From contig RCAB01000037.1 in the NCBI GenBank assembly GCA_003640385.1, positions 124,001-188,000 on the forward strand: a stretch of DNA of 64,000 nucleotides, in the 5' to 3' direction. Source of the stretch: Setaria digitata. Its lineage: Eukaryota > Nematoda > Chromadorea > Rhabditida > Setariidae. Positions within the stretch are counted from its first letter, which is position 1, and each line of letters begins with the position of its first letter. This document shows, piece by piece, positions 1-10,982 of this stretch. The translations under genes and the position numbers were made by a program. The notes below the pieces were generated by a model that saw nothing but the letters and a program-made list of their open reading frames with translations, did not search any database and had not been told where the DNA came from.

Positions 1-1690
1 CATTTAAATACTTTCCTTTGCCTGGAAATTTCAAAAAGTTTCATCAAATGCATTGACAGCAATCAGTCACTAATTACGGTTGCAAACAACACAACCGTGG
101 CATTCGGAAGATACAGAATACCTAACACTGCTTACATTCAGAGGATTTAGATTTCACGCATTTCAGCTAATTTTTTTCAGAAGTATTCATTTAATCATCT
201 TGAGTAAAAAATAAAATGGAACAAACTTCTGAACTAACAAACACAATTTAGGGAAAAGGAAAATTTTGAGTTCTTGAAAAAATCGATAGCTTTAAGAGTT
301 GCTCTGAGAAGTATTAGAAATAACTTTTTAATTCGCCTTATTCGAATTAAAATTTGAAATTTTATTTCAGAACAAGAGAAAGTACAGAAATTGGTGTGAT
401 GGCCAAATATTACTTAACCCTAAAATGAGAGAGATTTTTTCAGGTAGAGAAGAGTGCCATTTTCCTAGCCAGTCAGTTAATAAAGCCCGTTCGAACTTTT
501 GAAAGTCCTGACTGACAAATGGACTAAATGAACAACTGCTGCTTTGAATCCAACAAGAGGAGACTACTGACATGGCAATGTTTGTCTGAAAACGAACGAA
601 AAGTATACAGGCATACATAAAAGCGTAAACTGCGTCAGAATCAAGTAGATTCAACGTGGACCAGAAGGAAATGAGTTAGTTCAGTCGGACCAGGTAATTA
701 GTTTGATGCGAATTAGCATGAGGTTGGCCGAAACCGAGTTCCGAGCAAATTCAGTGTGAGTTAGACGGTAGCGTTTACAGTCAAAACAAATAAGGACTGG
801 GAGAGAAGTTAGCACTGATGACTCTTTACTCGAGAAATGATCTGATGAAATAATCGAGAGAATGAATCGCCGAATCACCAAGGGAGCTGTAAAACAGATG
901 CAGCGAACCAAATGAAGGCACCTCTCAGGACTCCCGGTGCTTTCTGTTTTTGCTCTGATGTCACCAGTCTTTTATTCAAATGGAAATTTCTGGAACGGTC
1001 AACAGCTTTCGGTAGTTACAGTGTTGGCGAGCGTTCTGAGAGCTTCAAGAGATTAGCTGCAGTTGAGCTGTTAGATGCAGTGAACTAGAAGCTGACTAAT
1101 TAATGCACTCGCATACCTTCCACCACTTGCTAACTGGCATCGTACCTCGGATCTTCCCTTAGAGACAATTCCCGATGGAATCTACCAGACCTGTAGGGAC
1201 TGTTTGGAAATTTCAGGAACGAGTGGAGCTGCAGCAAAGTACTCGGAAGTAACCAGGGGAAGATATCAGGACTGTCAGAAGTATGTGCCGGCTAGAGGGA
1301 CGGCAGAGAAAGGGGAATTAAAGAAGGATACCGCAGTTATGGGTTGAGAAAATAGTTAGATAATCACAGGAAGCAGTTGCGACAGGGAGTGAGAGAGAGA
1401 GGAGAGAGCAGTGTGGCAGTGGTGTAAGAAATTCATGTGGGACGGTTGGTAGTGTGAGTGCTCGAGGGAGTAGCTGTTGCGGGTAGGGTAGGGTAGTTTA
1501 CCCTTCCCTGTTAGGTTTTGCTTACATAGGACAAGTTGTCCCATGAGCTGCTTACCAGCACATAGCCGGACAAACCTAAAAGTAATTCTGTTTTTGAGAT
1601 GTCTGGAACTGAATTAGACTACTAGTAATGGTGGTGAGTGATAATTGTTGCTTATCATTGATAGATATCGGTAATTAACTAATGTTAAGG
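1..1690. other. Intergenic, left edge
   Basis: No gene can be supported here. Open frames up to 95 codons exist on the minus strand but lack splice context and family resemblance. Roughly 680-1560 is less A+T-rich than the surroundings and may hold the promoter of the following gene. A short GGGTA run lies at 1481-1496. Confidence 0.5.
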
Positions 1691-1698
1691 TGTAGAAA

Positions 1699-4600
1699 AT
1701 GGATGGATGTGCATTGCTGAATGAAGTAAATATAATAGGTTGCTTGCCCACTGGCTTCTTCGAGAGTATCCGATCACCGAGATGGACCGAAAGGCGAGAC
1801 ACACTGTTAGCACTTATCGATATCTTATCTCAGTATCCTCGAATCGATCCCAAAATAAAATACAATGAAATAGTTTCTGAGTTAAAATTGGTTAGTGCAT
1901 TTCACTCATTCATTCCCTCGAAGCACTTGACATAATCTGCGGTGTTTTTGCTCACTAGCTGAAGCTATGCAAGATTTATGGTCATTAAATGAAGCCAGTA
2001 TGAAACTGCAGGGATATATGTGGAAATGAGTACCGATTGATGTTGCGATCCATGGTATTACTGTCTTATCAGATAAGAAATGTTTCCCATGTTACAGTCT
2101 TAATCTCGTAAGTTAAAATGTGTTCTCATGTAAATGGTATTTGTTTTCAGATCATACTAAAGGATTCAAATGTTGTTGTCGTGGCCCTAGCATTGCGAGC
2201 ACTAGCTGCATTTATCAAGGGTTTGCGCAAAAATTTCGTAAAATATGTCCCTATGGCACGTTTTTCGTTCCTTTTTAAATCATGTCTAACTTGGCGGAAA
2301 TTTCGAATATTGTGAAAGCAAAACTTTTGAATGAATATGTAAAGGTAAAAGTGGGATTTTTGTTACAGATTCTGCTTCATATATTAGAGAAATTCAAAGA
2401 AAAAAAAGCTTCAGTTAAGGAAGCTGTGATGGACTGCTTATCACTTGTTGCTGAACATGTATGTTTATATGCTTACTGATTATATGTTTCTTGCAACAGT
2501 TCTTTAGCTGTTGTTTTGCTCTCTCAAGCTTCATTATTTTTCAGTGTGATAGTGGAATTCTTATTGGTCCCATTTGTGAAGCTTTAGAAAAGGCCACAAA
2601 TCCTAGCGTTAAATCAAGTATTGACCAATGGATTTATTGTATTTTGTGCCATTATCCACAGAGTGCCGCACCCATATCATTTATCAAAAATGTTGGGCCA
2701 TATCTTGTTAAGGTAAAGTTCCTGTTCTCTTTCTACTTCTTTCTTTTTTATCGTTAAAATCTTTCCTTTTGAATTATTCAATATATAAATTGAGTTTTTC
2801 TTTTAGCATAGCAAAGATGGTGATCCAGATGTCCGTGAGGGGAGCTGTATGGCATTTGGCGCTATTTCACGGTTAGTTGAGAAGGAGATAACTTCTTCAA
2901 TCGCTGATGAAGTATTCCGTGATAAAACAAAATTTAAAAAAATTACCGAATACTTCGAGAAAGCTGAGAAAGATTTTGAAGCATACGAGCAGGCACGGAT
3001 TAAAAGTCACATGGAAATGCAGTTTTGTGCGCCAGGCGAAGATGCGGTACTCTTTTAAATAATCTGAAGATTTCAGGTTTTGTTTCACTTACTTCTGAAG
3101 GAAATTAAGCATTTATGAAGATGTAAAGAATTGTTCCAGTTACATAACCGTCCCTGTGTATTTATTTACAATAGTCATAGTAGTCTTTTCTCGTTCATTC
3201 TTATAATAGCAGCCTCATTTTTTTCTTCTTTTTCTTGTAAATTTTGAAAATTTAGGAAAATAATGAAGAATTCAATAGCGGTTCAGTCCAACCTGATGCT
3301 GCAATTAGTCGCTGGGAATTACTGACGGAGACAAAAATCAGTGATAAAATCCCACGTGATATACAGGCAAAGTTGACTTCAAAGCAGTGGAAAGAAAGGA
3401 AAGAGGTGTTGGAAGTGAGATTTAAAACTATTAAACTTCATTTTAATTATTGTAAGGGTCGGAAACGGGAACTGGTTATTTTGTGATGGTTATGATGTTA
3501 TGTTGGTTATGATACAGGTGAAGCTTAGCGTTGAACAAAATTATTGTACTACTTAAAATTTCCAGCTATTATACAATATTTTGGAAAAGAACCCTCGACT
3601 TTGTCCGGATGAAGATTGTTCTGAGTTGGTTGGCGCCCTACTTAAGGTAACTAGTTCGACATTTTTCTTTTTCTGCAAACTAAATTTGACCTTCTCATAA
3701 TGTTGTTTTCAGACGCTTGAAAAAGATGTAAATATTAATGTAGCAGCAGTTGCAGCGAGATGTATTACAGCTTTTGCTAATGGTTTACGTTATAGATTTG
3801 CTACTTTCATACCAAAAGTAAGTTTCTTTATCTTCCAAGTTCATCAGTCATTTTAGAGTCGGACAATTTTTGTATTAATTGATTTCTCAAATGAAATAGT
3901 TTTTAATACAGTCAATTTAAGAGCTTATCTAATTCTGAAGAAGATCTTTCAAGTTTTTTAGTTCAGCTTTCCTCTAATTCTTCAAACTGTTTGTTTGTTA
4001 TTGTGATCCGGTAATGTTTTCAGATTTATGGTTCTGTTTTCGAAAAATTCAAAGAAAGGAAAGTAATTCTTCGCGAGCCGTTAATTGAACTTTGCGACGT
4101 CCTTGCTTTACTTGTAATTGAATTTTTATATGTCAAAAATTTTTATTCTGAAATATGCAACTAGACAAGCTAAAGTCTTTATAAGTGATTGATTGATCTA
4201 TGATTTCTTTTCTCAGAAATATTTTCTTGAAGTATGCTTAGGCTCCTCTTCCTGCATATATCGATGCAGTCGAGACTGCACTGCAAAAGCCAAATCCGCA
4301 GATAAAGGCACAAACTGCTCTCTTTATCTCAAGACTGCTGCGTCAGCATAATATGTATACTTTACCGTTGGACTGTGTGAGGCAGAAGCTTGGACCAGCG
4401 CTCACCAAGGTAATTTTTAGGGTACTTTCTTACCGTAGCAACAGAAGAAGAAATTTGCATTAATAAAGATTGTTGAAGTGTACTGTAATATTTCTAATTT
4501 TATGCAACAATGTGGAAGTTGTTGCATGAAAAGTGATAACCGAGGGCATGGTTTAAGTAATATGCCGTCTCTCTTATGTGGAGTACTATTTCCGTAGGAT

Positions 4601-7363
4601 TACGTTTATATGTCCGTTAAAAAAGTCAGTACCTTCACGTATATCTTAAATGAAAAAATTAAGTATATTAGAATTGGTTTCATTTTATTTTCAGCTCTCC
4701 TCTGATGCGGATCCAGATACCCGTGATGCATCGTTTGTAGCAGTTGGGGCCATCATGAGGATTGTTGGTGAAAGTGTCGTGAATATTTGTTGCGCAGAAG
4801 TTATGCAAGATGATAATAAAGCGATCAAGGTTTCCTTCTTAAGACTATTTTAGAACTGACTATTTGAAACCCTTCTTTAATATATATCCAGGTTCTTGAA
4901 TGATGATGAGAAACCCATTGTTTATGTACAGATTGGTTTTTCATATTTGTCCTTCGTAGATTACATACAAAGTGGGCCTTCATTTCAGTTTCTCGTTGAC
5001 TTCATCTGATATTAAAAATCTTTTAGGTACGTGAAAACTGTAAAGCTCTAATCAAAGAATTTGGATTAAATGCTTCCAATCAAATTTTAAAGTTGCATCA
5101 GGAAATGAGATCCACATCGGCTGTTACAAAAATCAAAAACGACAAAGTGCATAGTGTTAGTATAAGGATAAAGGTGAAATTTAAGCAATAATCAACTCAT
5201 TTTCTTATAAATATTTCAAGGTCAGAGTTTAATTTTACTAGATTGCTATAGAATTTGGCTGGATTTTTTCCATTATTAAATTGTTTTCCTTTTTTTTCTT
5301 TTTTGCTTTTTAAGCTAGCAATTCATAAGTAGTTTGCCGACATTTCTGATCTTTCACCACCATAAAATTCTTACTCCACCGATTTTTGCTATCCGTTTTG
5401 TTGAAGTAAACTGAACCGAATTACTAATATGTTAATTATTACAAAATAAAAAGGCCATGTTGTAATAAATTTACCGATTTCTTGGATGAAGTACTTTTTT
5501 TGATGATTATACATGTAATTATTTTACAATTTATTAAGTGATCAAAAACAAACAAATATTTCTTCATTTTTCTATAACGGGAAATTAGAGTCTAACCCAT
5601 AGGTTTCAACCTTAAGCGATCTCTAAGGAATTAAGAGCATTTGTTATAATAAGATTCGATACAAGGAGAGTTGTAGTTTTACTAGCTGTTATCATCATTA
5701 TCGGTAATTCATTCCCAATTTTCCTGTTTGCCTTTCCCTGTTTTATATGGTCTTTTTGCATTTGTATTTCAATGTTAATGTTATGAACGATGTTAATTAC
5801 CCGTTTATTTATTTTTTTATTTTCTATTTTTCATTTTTTTTTTTTTTTTTTTTGAAGGAAGATAATCATTTTGAGCTATTAGGCCCTTTTTGCAATTCAC
5901 TATATTGTACTATTTATTAAGCAGCCATAGAGCAGTAATTATTAAAAAAAACCAAATTTTGAGGAAGCCATTCATAGAAGTATATATAAGATAGTAATAA
6001 AAGACCTAAATTGGTGTAAAAGTTTCCTAGCATATTTTTAACAAGTCAAATATGCTTCCTAATTTTGAAACCTGACTCTTCCAGGACTCAAAAATTGATA
6101 GTATGACCACGAAAAAGATATCGAAGAGCTTGACTCATTCAAGGCCAAAGTTTAACAGTGCTGTGGTTCCTGCAGCCAGAATTCAGTCAACACGTGCTGC
6201 AATGACAAGCCTGTCAGTAGTGGAAGCAAAATGTAACGAGCCAAGAGTGTTATCAGCGAAATTGCGTCATACGATGGAAGAAGCAAACGGTATTCTTACT
6301 CCCTATCACATCTGTTTACATCTTGATTGAAATTCTTTGGTTTCTTTGTTTTCTTTTTAGTTTATCATCACTAATTAACCTTTATGATTTATTGTAGGTG
6401 GTCAAATGAGAAAAAATGTTAATATGTACGAAAAGAATAGTTCAAGTGAAAAGGACGTGTTTTTTGATGCTGCAGAAGAAATGGAGGTCACATCACGTAG
6501 TTCCAGTGAACCTGATAATTCAGTTTGCGGAAACAATACATATATTGTCGAGAAGAAGGAATCAAGTGGGAAATATGAAATTATTTCATGTTCAAATTAT
6601 GATGTAGTCCAGCTACAATGGACTTTTCTTCACTTTTTTTTCAAATAATGATTGCGAAAATTTCTGTTTTTTTTATCCTGCCAGCTTGATTATCTTATAG
6701 TTACAGAAGAAACAGTTTCCTCACTGTCTATTAGTCATGAAACGAAGCGATCTGCAACAGCTAGCTCTATAGTCCCATCGGTTAGTAGTTTCGTGGTAAA
6801 ATATTAGTCCTTTCCCTCAAGATTTTCTTAGAAGAAAAAATTGAACATGATTTTTTCTTTTTATTAAGCAGTCCTTCTTTTTATAATCTGTTCCTCAGCT
6901 CCGAGGTTTCATAGAGTTATAAAAACTATGCAGCGCTCCCTCTGATCTACCAGGAAGTCAATCGTCACATTTCTATGCGACAGCCAGAGTTCTATTAAAA
7001 GATTATTTTGAACTAATTCATTCCGAAGTTAGGTTTATAATTTCTTGATATTCCCTTTCATTTTCATTCAGTGCATGGCGAGATATTCTTTCGGCTTGAA
7101 ATTTTGAAACATAACCGTACTCCCGTTTTGTGTATTATCACTTTCTCACCTCGTTTGTTAACTAAATATCTTTTTATAAATTGGTTTTTTCTGCGGATTT
7201 CAGTCAAATTAATTTTTTTTTGGCTTTTCACTTACATAGATTAAAATAACTTTAAAAATTCAATCATTTTAAGGCCTGCAACTGTGGATCTCGCTTACCC
7301 AGTCGATTACCGCGAGGCACATCCGGAAGTCGTATTCCTATACCCATCCATAGACGTACATAA
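1699..7363 (+). CDS. Two-TOG XMAP215/ZYG-9 family microtubule polymerase
   Basis: Probable microtubule plus-end polymerase of the XMAP215/CKAP5/ZYG-9 family, whose TOG domains bind tubulin dimers. Sixteen exons: 1699-1890, 2151-2255, 2369-2458, 2545-2712, 2807-3046, 3256-3414, 3566-3646, 3713-3817, 4024-4113, 4242-4409, 4695-4829, 5027-5173, 6085-6289, 6398-6603, 6685-6780, 7274-7363; about 758 residues, in frame throughout. TOG1 (exons 1-5) and TOG2 (exons 6-12) each show an RW/QW start (SPRWTERRD, SKQWKERKE), a GLR...F segment and the family motif EKFKEKK/EKFKERK, then DPDVR/DPDTR. The tail is polar and ends SGSRIPIPIHRRT, with an SxIP-like SRIP. C. elegans ZYG-9 has three TOGs and about 1,400 residues, so this is short, closer to yeast Stu2. 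A TAG acceptor at 1691-1695 before the ATG could take a spliced leader. The last two exons are less certain. Confidence 0.85.
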
Positions 7364-7383
7364 GAATATGGCGTCACTTTTAT

Positions 7384-7389
7384 AATAAA
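7384..7389 (+). promoter_or_regulatory. Polyadenylation signal AATAAA
   Basis: Canonical AATAAA about 20 bases after the TAA proposed for the TOG gene, supporting 7274-7363 as its terminal exon. Confidence 0.5.
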
Positions 7390-8546
7390 ATTTTTATGCA
7401 ACTATTGAAAGTAATCAGTCTGCTGCATTTATCAATTACTGCCGTTTTAATCTTCCTTCATCTCCCGAATCAGGAATTCCTTCCATTCTCCATATTTGCT
7501 ACAAATCCTTTTGACTGTAATCTTAATGAAACAAATAATTTTGTGTATGCAATATTAAGATTTTCTATTTTACGCGTTCGGGTTGCATAACTATGTATGC
7601 TGAGATCTCTTCCTGTGTCTTATATTTATATATTCATATACTTCCAATCAGTAAGCTCCATACGTGATTGACAGATAAAGTTTTAATTGGCTAAAATGTT
7701 TGTGTTCTCACATTGTAAAAATTAATTACTTTAGGTTTTAGTATTCCTAAAAGAGACAGAAAAAAAATCTTTAGTTGGATTTTATTCATTAATTATATTG
7801 CTCAAGTTTGGGTTAATATAGTATAGTGTGAGTTTGCATTTGAAACCTTCCACCTAAGCCTTATGTAACCTTTTCAATGGACTTTCTCGACTGTTTCGCA
7901 TAGCGTAAATTCTTGACCACTGACAGTATAATGACATGGCCACTGTCTGATTAGGTTTCCACCCCCCTGATTACGTTTTTCGTCATATAATTATTGCAGA
8001 ATAATTCTTAAAGGCATGTAATTGCAATGGCAATGCGGGTAATATCGCCAGGTATGCAGCTGATAGAGATTGCGAAATTGTTGTCATTTGTATGAGATCT
8101 AATTATTTTAGTCATATAGAAATTGTTAACAATTGACGTTGTTCGTTTGATGCCAAAAAACCTGTTCTGAACAGAATTCTATCAGTGGAAAAAGACTGAT
8201 CCATTCTGATTTTAGCAAATTGTTAGTACTTTTTAAACTTTTTTTTCGGAAAATTCTTTCGTGTTTATGAAGATATCTCCAGTCATCAAAATTTCTAAAA
8301 TTTCCAGTTCCGTCATTTCAGTATGTAAACCAATTTTTCACGAGAATTGTTACAAAGTAAGAAAATTCGACTGCTCATTGCATAACAATGGCTTAATGAT
8401 TTATTGCTCTTGTCAATTATTTTTGTTACATTGTCAGACAAATCAAATCTGAAGTTTTTTAATCCTACTGTTTTTAGTTTTTAAATCCTTTCTTCGTGCT
8501 CTTTTATGTATCCATTGAACATGTTATGTTTGGAATAACTGATTCG
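7390..8546. other. Intergenic between TOG gene and secreted-protein gene
   Basis: No supported gene. The short hydrophobic frame at 7396-7590 looks signal-peptide-like but has no usable donor. It probably carries the promoter of the gene starting at 8547. Confidence 0.4.
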
Positions 8547-10325
8547 ATGTCATTAATCCTCCAGTTCATTCTCCTAGTCTATCCGAGAATTATTGTTGGT
8601 AAGTCTCCACTGAGTCAGCATTTTGTGTTTACAGCATTAATCATAAAAATTTTTTCAAGTCAAAAAATTGCATTATTTCCGAAATTTAAAATCAAACAAA
8701 GTTCTTAGCTAAGCATTTCCATGAAATAGCTTTCAGTCTTGTAAGTGAATTGTCCTAATCTTTAAAATGATCTACAAATTTTGTTTAGGGGACAATAATG
8801 ATTGGTAGAATCGGAATAAATTTAAGTGAGCTAATACATTCCAAGATGTTCAAAACAGATGATGAGCTTTTCTTCGGAAATGAAATCTTAATATGCATTC
8901 AATTCAGTAAGACTTCTGTGATGGTGATAAAATACTTAATAGACTCCACTGTTCTAGTGACTTTTCTTTGATTCTTCTTTGTAAAGTAGCAAAAGTCTTT
9001 TTAGATTCAAAAGATTAAAAAATTGGGGAGGAAAATTTCGGGAATTCGTTAGTAGTAAAAGAGAAGTTATGAACTTTTCAGTGATATGTCAAATTGATTT
9101 GGGCTCATTTTCATTGGGACAAAATAAACATGGTGATCTAAAAGTTGCTTTTAATCAAGCAGCGAATATTTTGGGATTCGGGGGTGATCGCGGATTCGAT
9201 TTAACAATCGGTGAAGGTCGATTTAACACTAAAGGTTATATATAATTTTCTAAAAATTGCATGAAAATTTAGTTCTTTGATTCTCTAAACGAACCTTTCA
9301 CCAACTCTTTTTCTATTTAGCTCGACAAGGAGCCTTAATAGCCGGAGAAAGAATCGGTGTTGATTCAGGTATTGGCATTAATGAAGCTGAAGGAATAGAC
9401 CTCGGGAGCTTTTTAAATGTAAGTCTAACAAATTAAAGTATGTGAAACTGGGTTCAGATCAAAAAATAGTTATTCCTTGCTGACGATATATTCACATTAC
9501 TTTCATTCTGTCATTGCTTTAGATGAAAATTGTAGTCTGGGTTGACTTAGAGCGAAATTTTGTTATTACTGGGATTAATTCAAATGTCAATTAAAATAAG
9601 AGGGAAGTTGACATTTTGAAATAACACGGAAATGTTAAGTCTAATTTCTTTTTTGTTTTTTCATTTCGTGCTTTAATTAGGTATAATATAATTTTTCGAA
9701 ACACTTTTATCTAAAAATGCTTATCAATCAATATTACTGTGTTCAAATCCCCGAGACACTACGGATTCTGCATTCGATAGCGCGGAGCTCTGTATGAAGA
9801 GTCGTTATAGTTTGGAAACAGTGCTTCATCATCCTCCAATCCTGTTAACCAGTTCTTTTCGTTCCTGGAAGGCATCAAGAAATTCTTTGCGGGTGAAAAA
9901 TCACCGAATGTTGCTACATTTTCTTCACAATACGAAGATCCCAATGCTAAAACAAGAGATATCTTCAATAAGATTGGAGCATCGAAGCAGAACAGAATTT
10001 CTGGAGAATCGATGATGTATACTTACTCTGATTCCGACGATTATTATCATAATGTTGAAGTTAGTTTGCATTAATTAAATAAAAGTCACTTCCATTCTTG
10101 CAATTTTTTTTTTTTAAATTCTAACCGATTCTCATTATTCGGGTTCCATTCATCTTATGTTCCAGATCTTATCTTGAAATAGAGAGATGTTCTAGGACTT
10201 GAAGTATAGTTTGTTTAATTAAAGAAATTGTTGCTTATCGCATATCATTAAAGGTCGAAGATGAAGCACCTCAAAGAGCACTGAATTTAACAAGTGATTC
10301 TTCCAGTCAGGATGGCTTGAAGTGA
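8547..10325 (+). CDS. Predicted small secreted protein, unknown family
   Basis: I do not recognise this family. Five exons: 8547-8598, 9082-9234, 9321-9418, 9811-10059, 10254-10325, giving 207 residues with all phases matching. Exon 1 encodes a hydrophobic leader (MSLILQFILLV...) read as a signal peptide. Exons 2-3 give a glycine-containing region with GSFSLGQ, ILGFGGDRGFDL and a second DLGSFL, suggesting an internal repeat. Exon 4 starts FGNSASSSSNPVNQFF, then FLEGIKKFF, and ends in an acidic, tyrosine-rich stretch (YSDSDDYYH). There is no membrane segment after the leader and only one cysteine beyond it (ICQ), so no disulphide-rich fold. An in-frame ATG at 9069 would give a leaderless protein if exon 1 were wrong. 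Secretion is inferred from the leader. Confidence 0.65.
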
Positions 10326-10982
10326 GTTCGACAACCATTTGAAATGCCTTTTTCATTGTTTGTTTATATATCAGTTAAGGCTTCTGATAATTTTGATAAT
10401 TTAACGATAAATAATAACTTATGCATCCTTCATTTTGGCTTTGGTCTGAAATACCATTTCTCATTAATGCCAATGAATTATCTTTCTGCAGTGTATTTGC
10501 AGTTCATGCATATAATTTTCTGCATAAAGAACTGCAGAAGGTATTCAAGCGCAGTGTTCTCTTTATTATAATAATTCAATATTTCGCTAGTACCGACTTA
10601 CGATGCGGACAACGATTTTGATTCTCAGCAAATTTTAATGCCTCTTTGAATTCACTGAAGTTTTGTAAATTTCAGGAACGAAAATCGAGAATTTTAAAAA
10701 ATTGTAGAATAATGGATTTTTTTTAAAGAGATATTCGGAAAATGTATAGTCGTTATTTCTTTTTTTATGCGCTGTTCATCGAAGTTAGAGAAATGGGCTA
10801 AATATGTATTTTGAAAAAAGTTTTCATCTGCTGATTTGGCTGATATTAGCCTTATCAGCATCAGTGCCATTTCATTATGTCTTATTAGGAAAATAGATGT
10901 TTTGTTGATTTTAATCGTCGATCCGAGCGGAAGTAATGCAAAATATGGCTTTGTAAAGGATTGAATGCCAAATGAACAAGAA
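10326..10982. other. Convergent intergenic region
   Basis: Separates the convergent 3' ends of the secreted-protein gene (+) and the ZIP transporter gene (-). Nothing gene-like beyond short overlapping frames at 10344-10621. Confidence 0.5.

Noticed and set aside
1481..1496. GGGTAGGGTAGGGTAG as a telomere-like repeat
   Set aside because: Only about three units and not the nematode TTAGGC repeat.
1891..2150. Possible exon at about 1960-1995 continuing the first TOG exon
   Set aside because: It stops quickly, and joining 1890 directly to 2151 reproduces the TOG helix pair aligned with TOG2.
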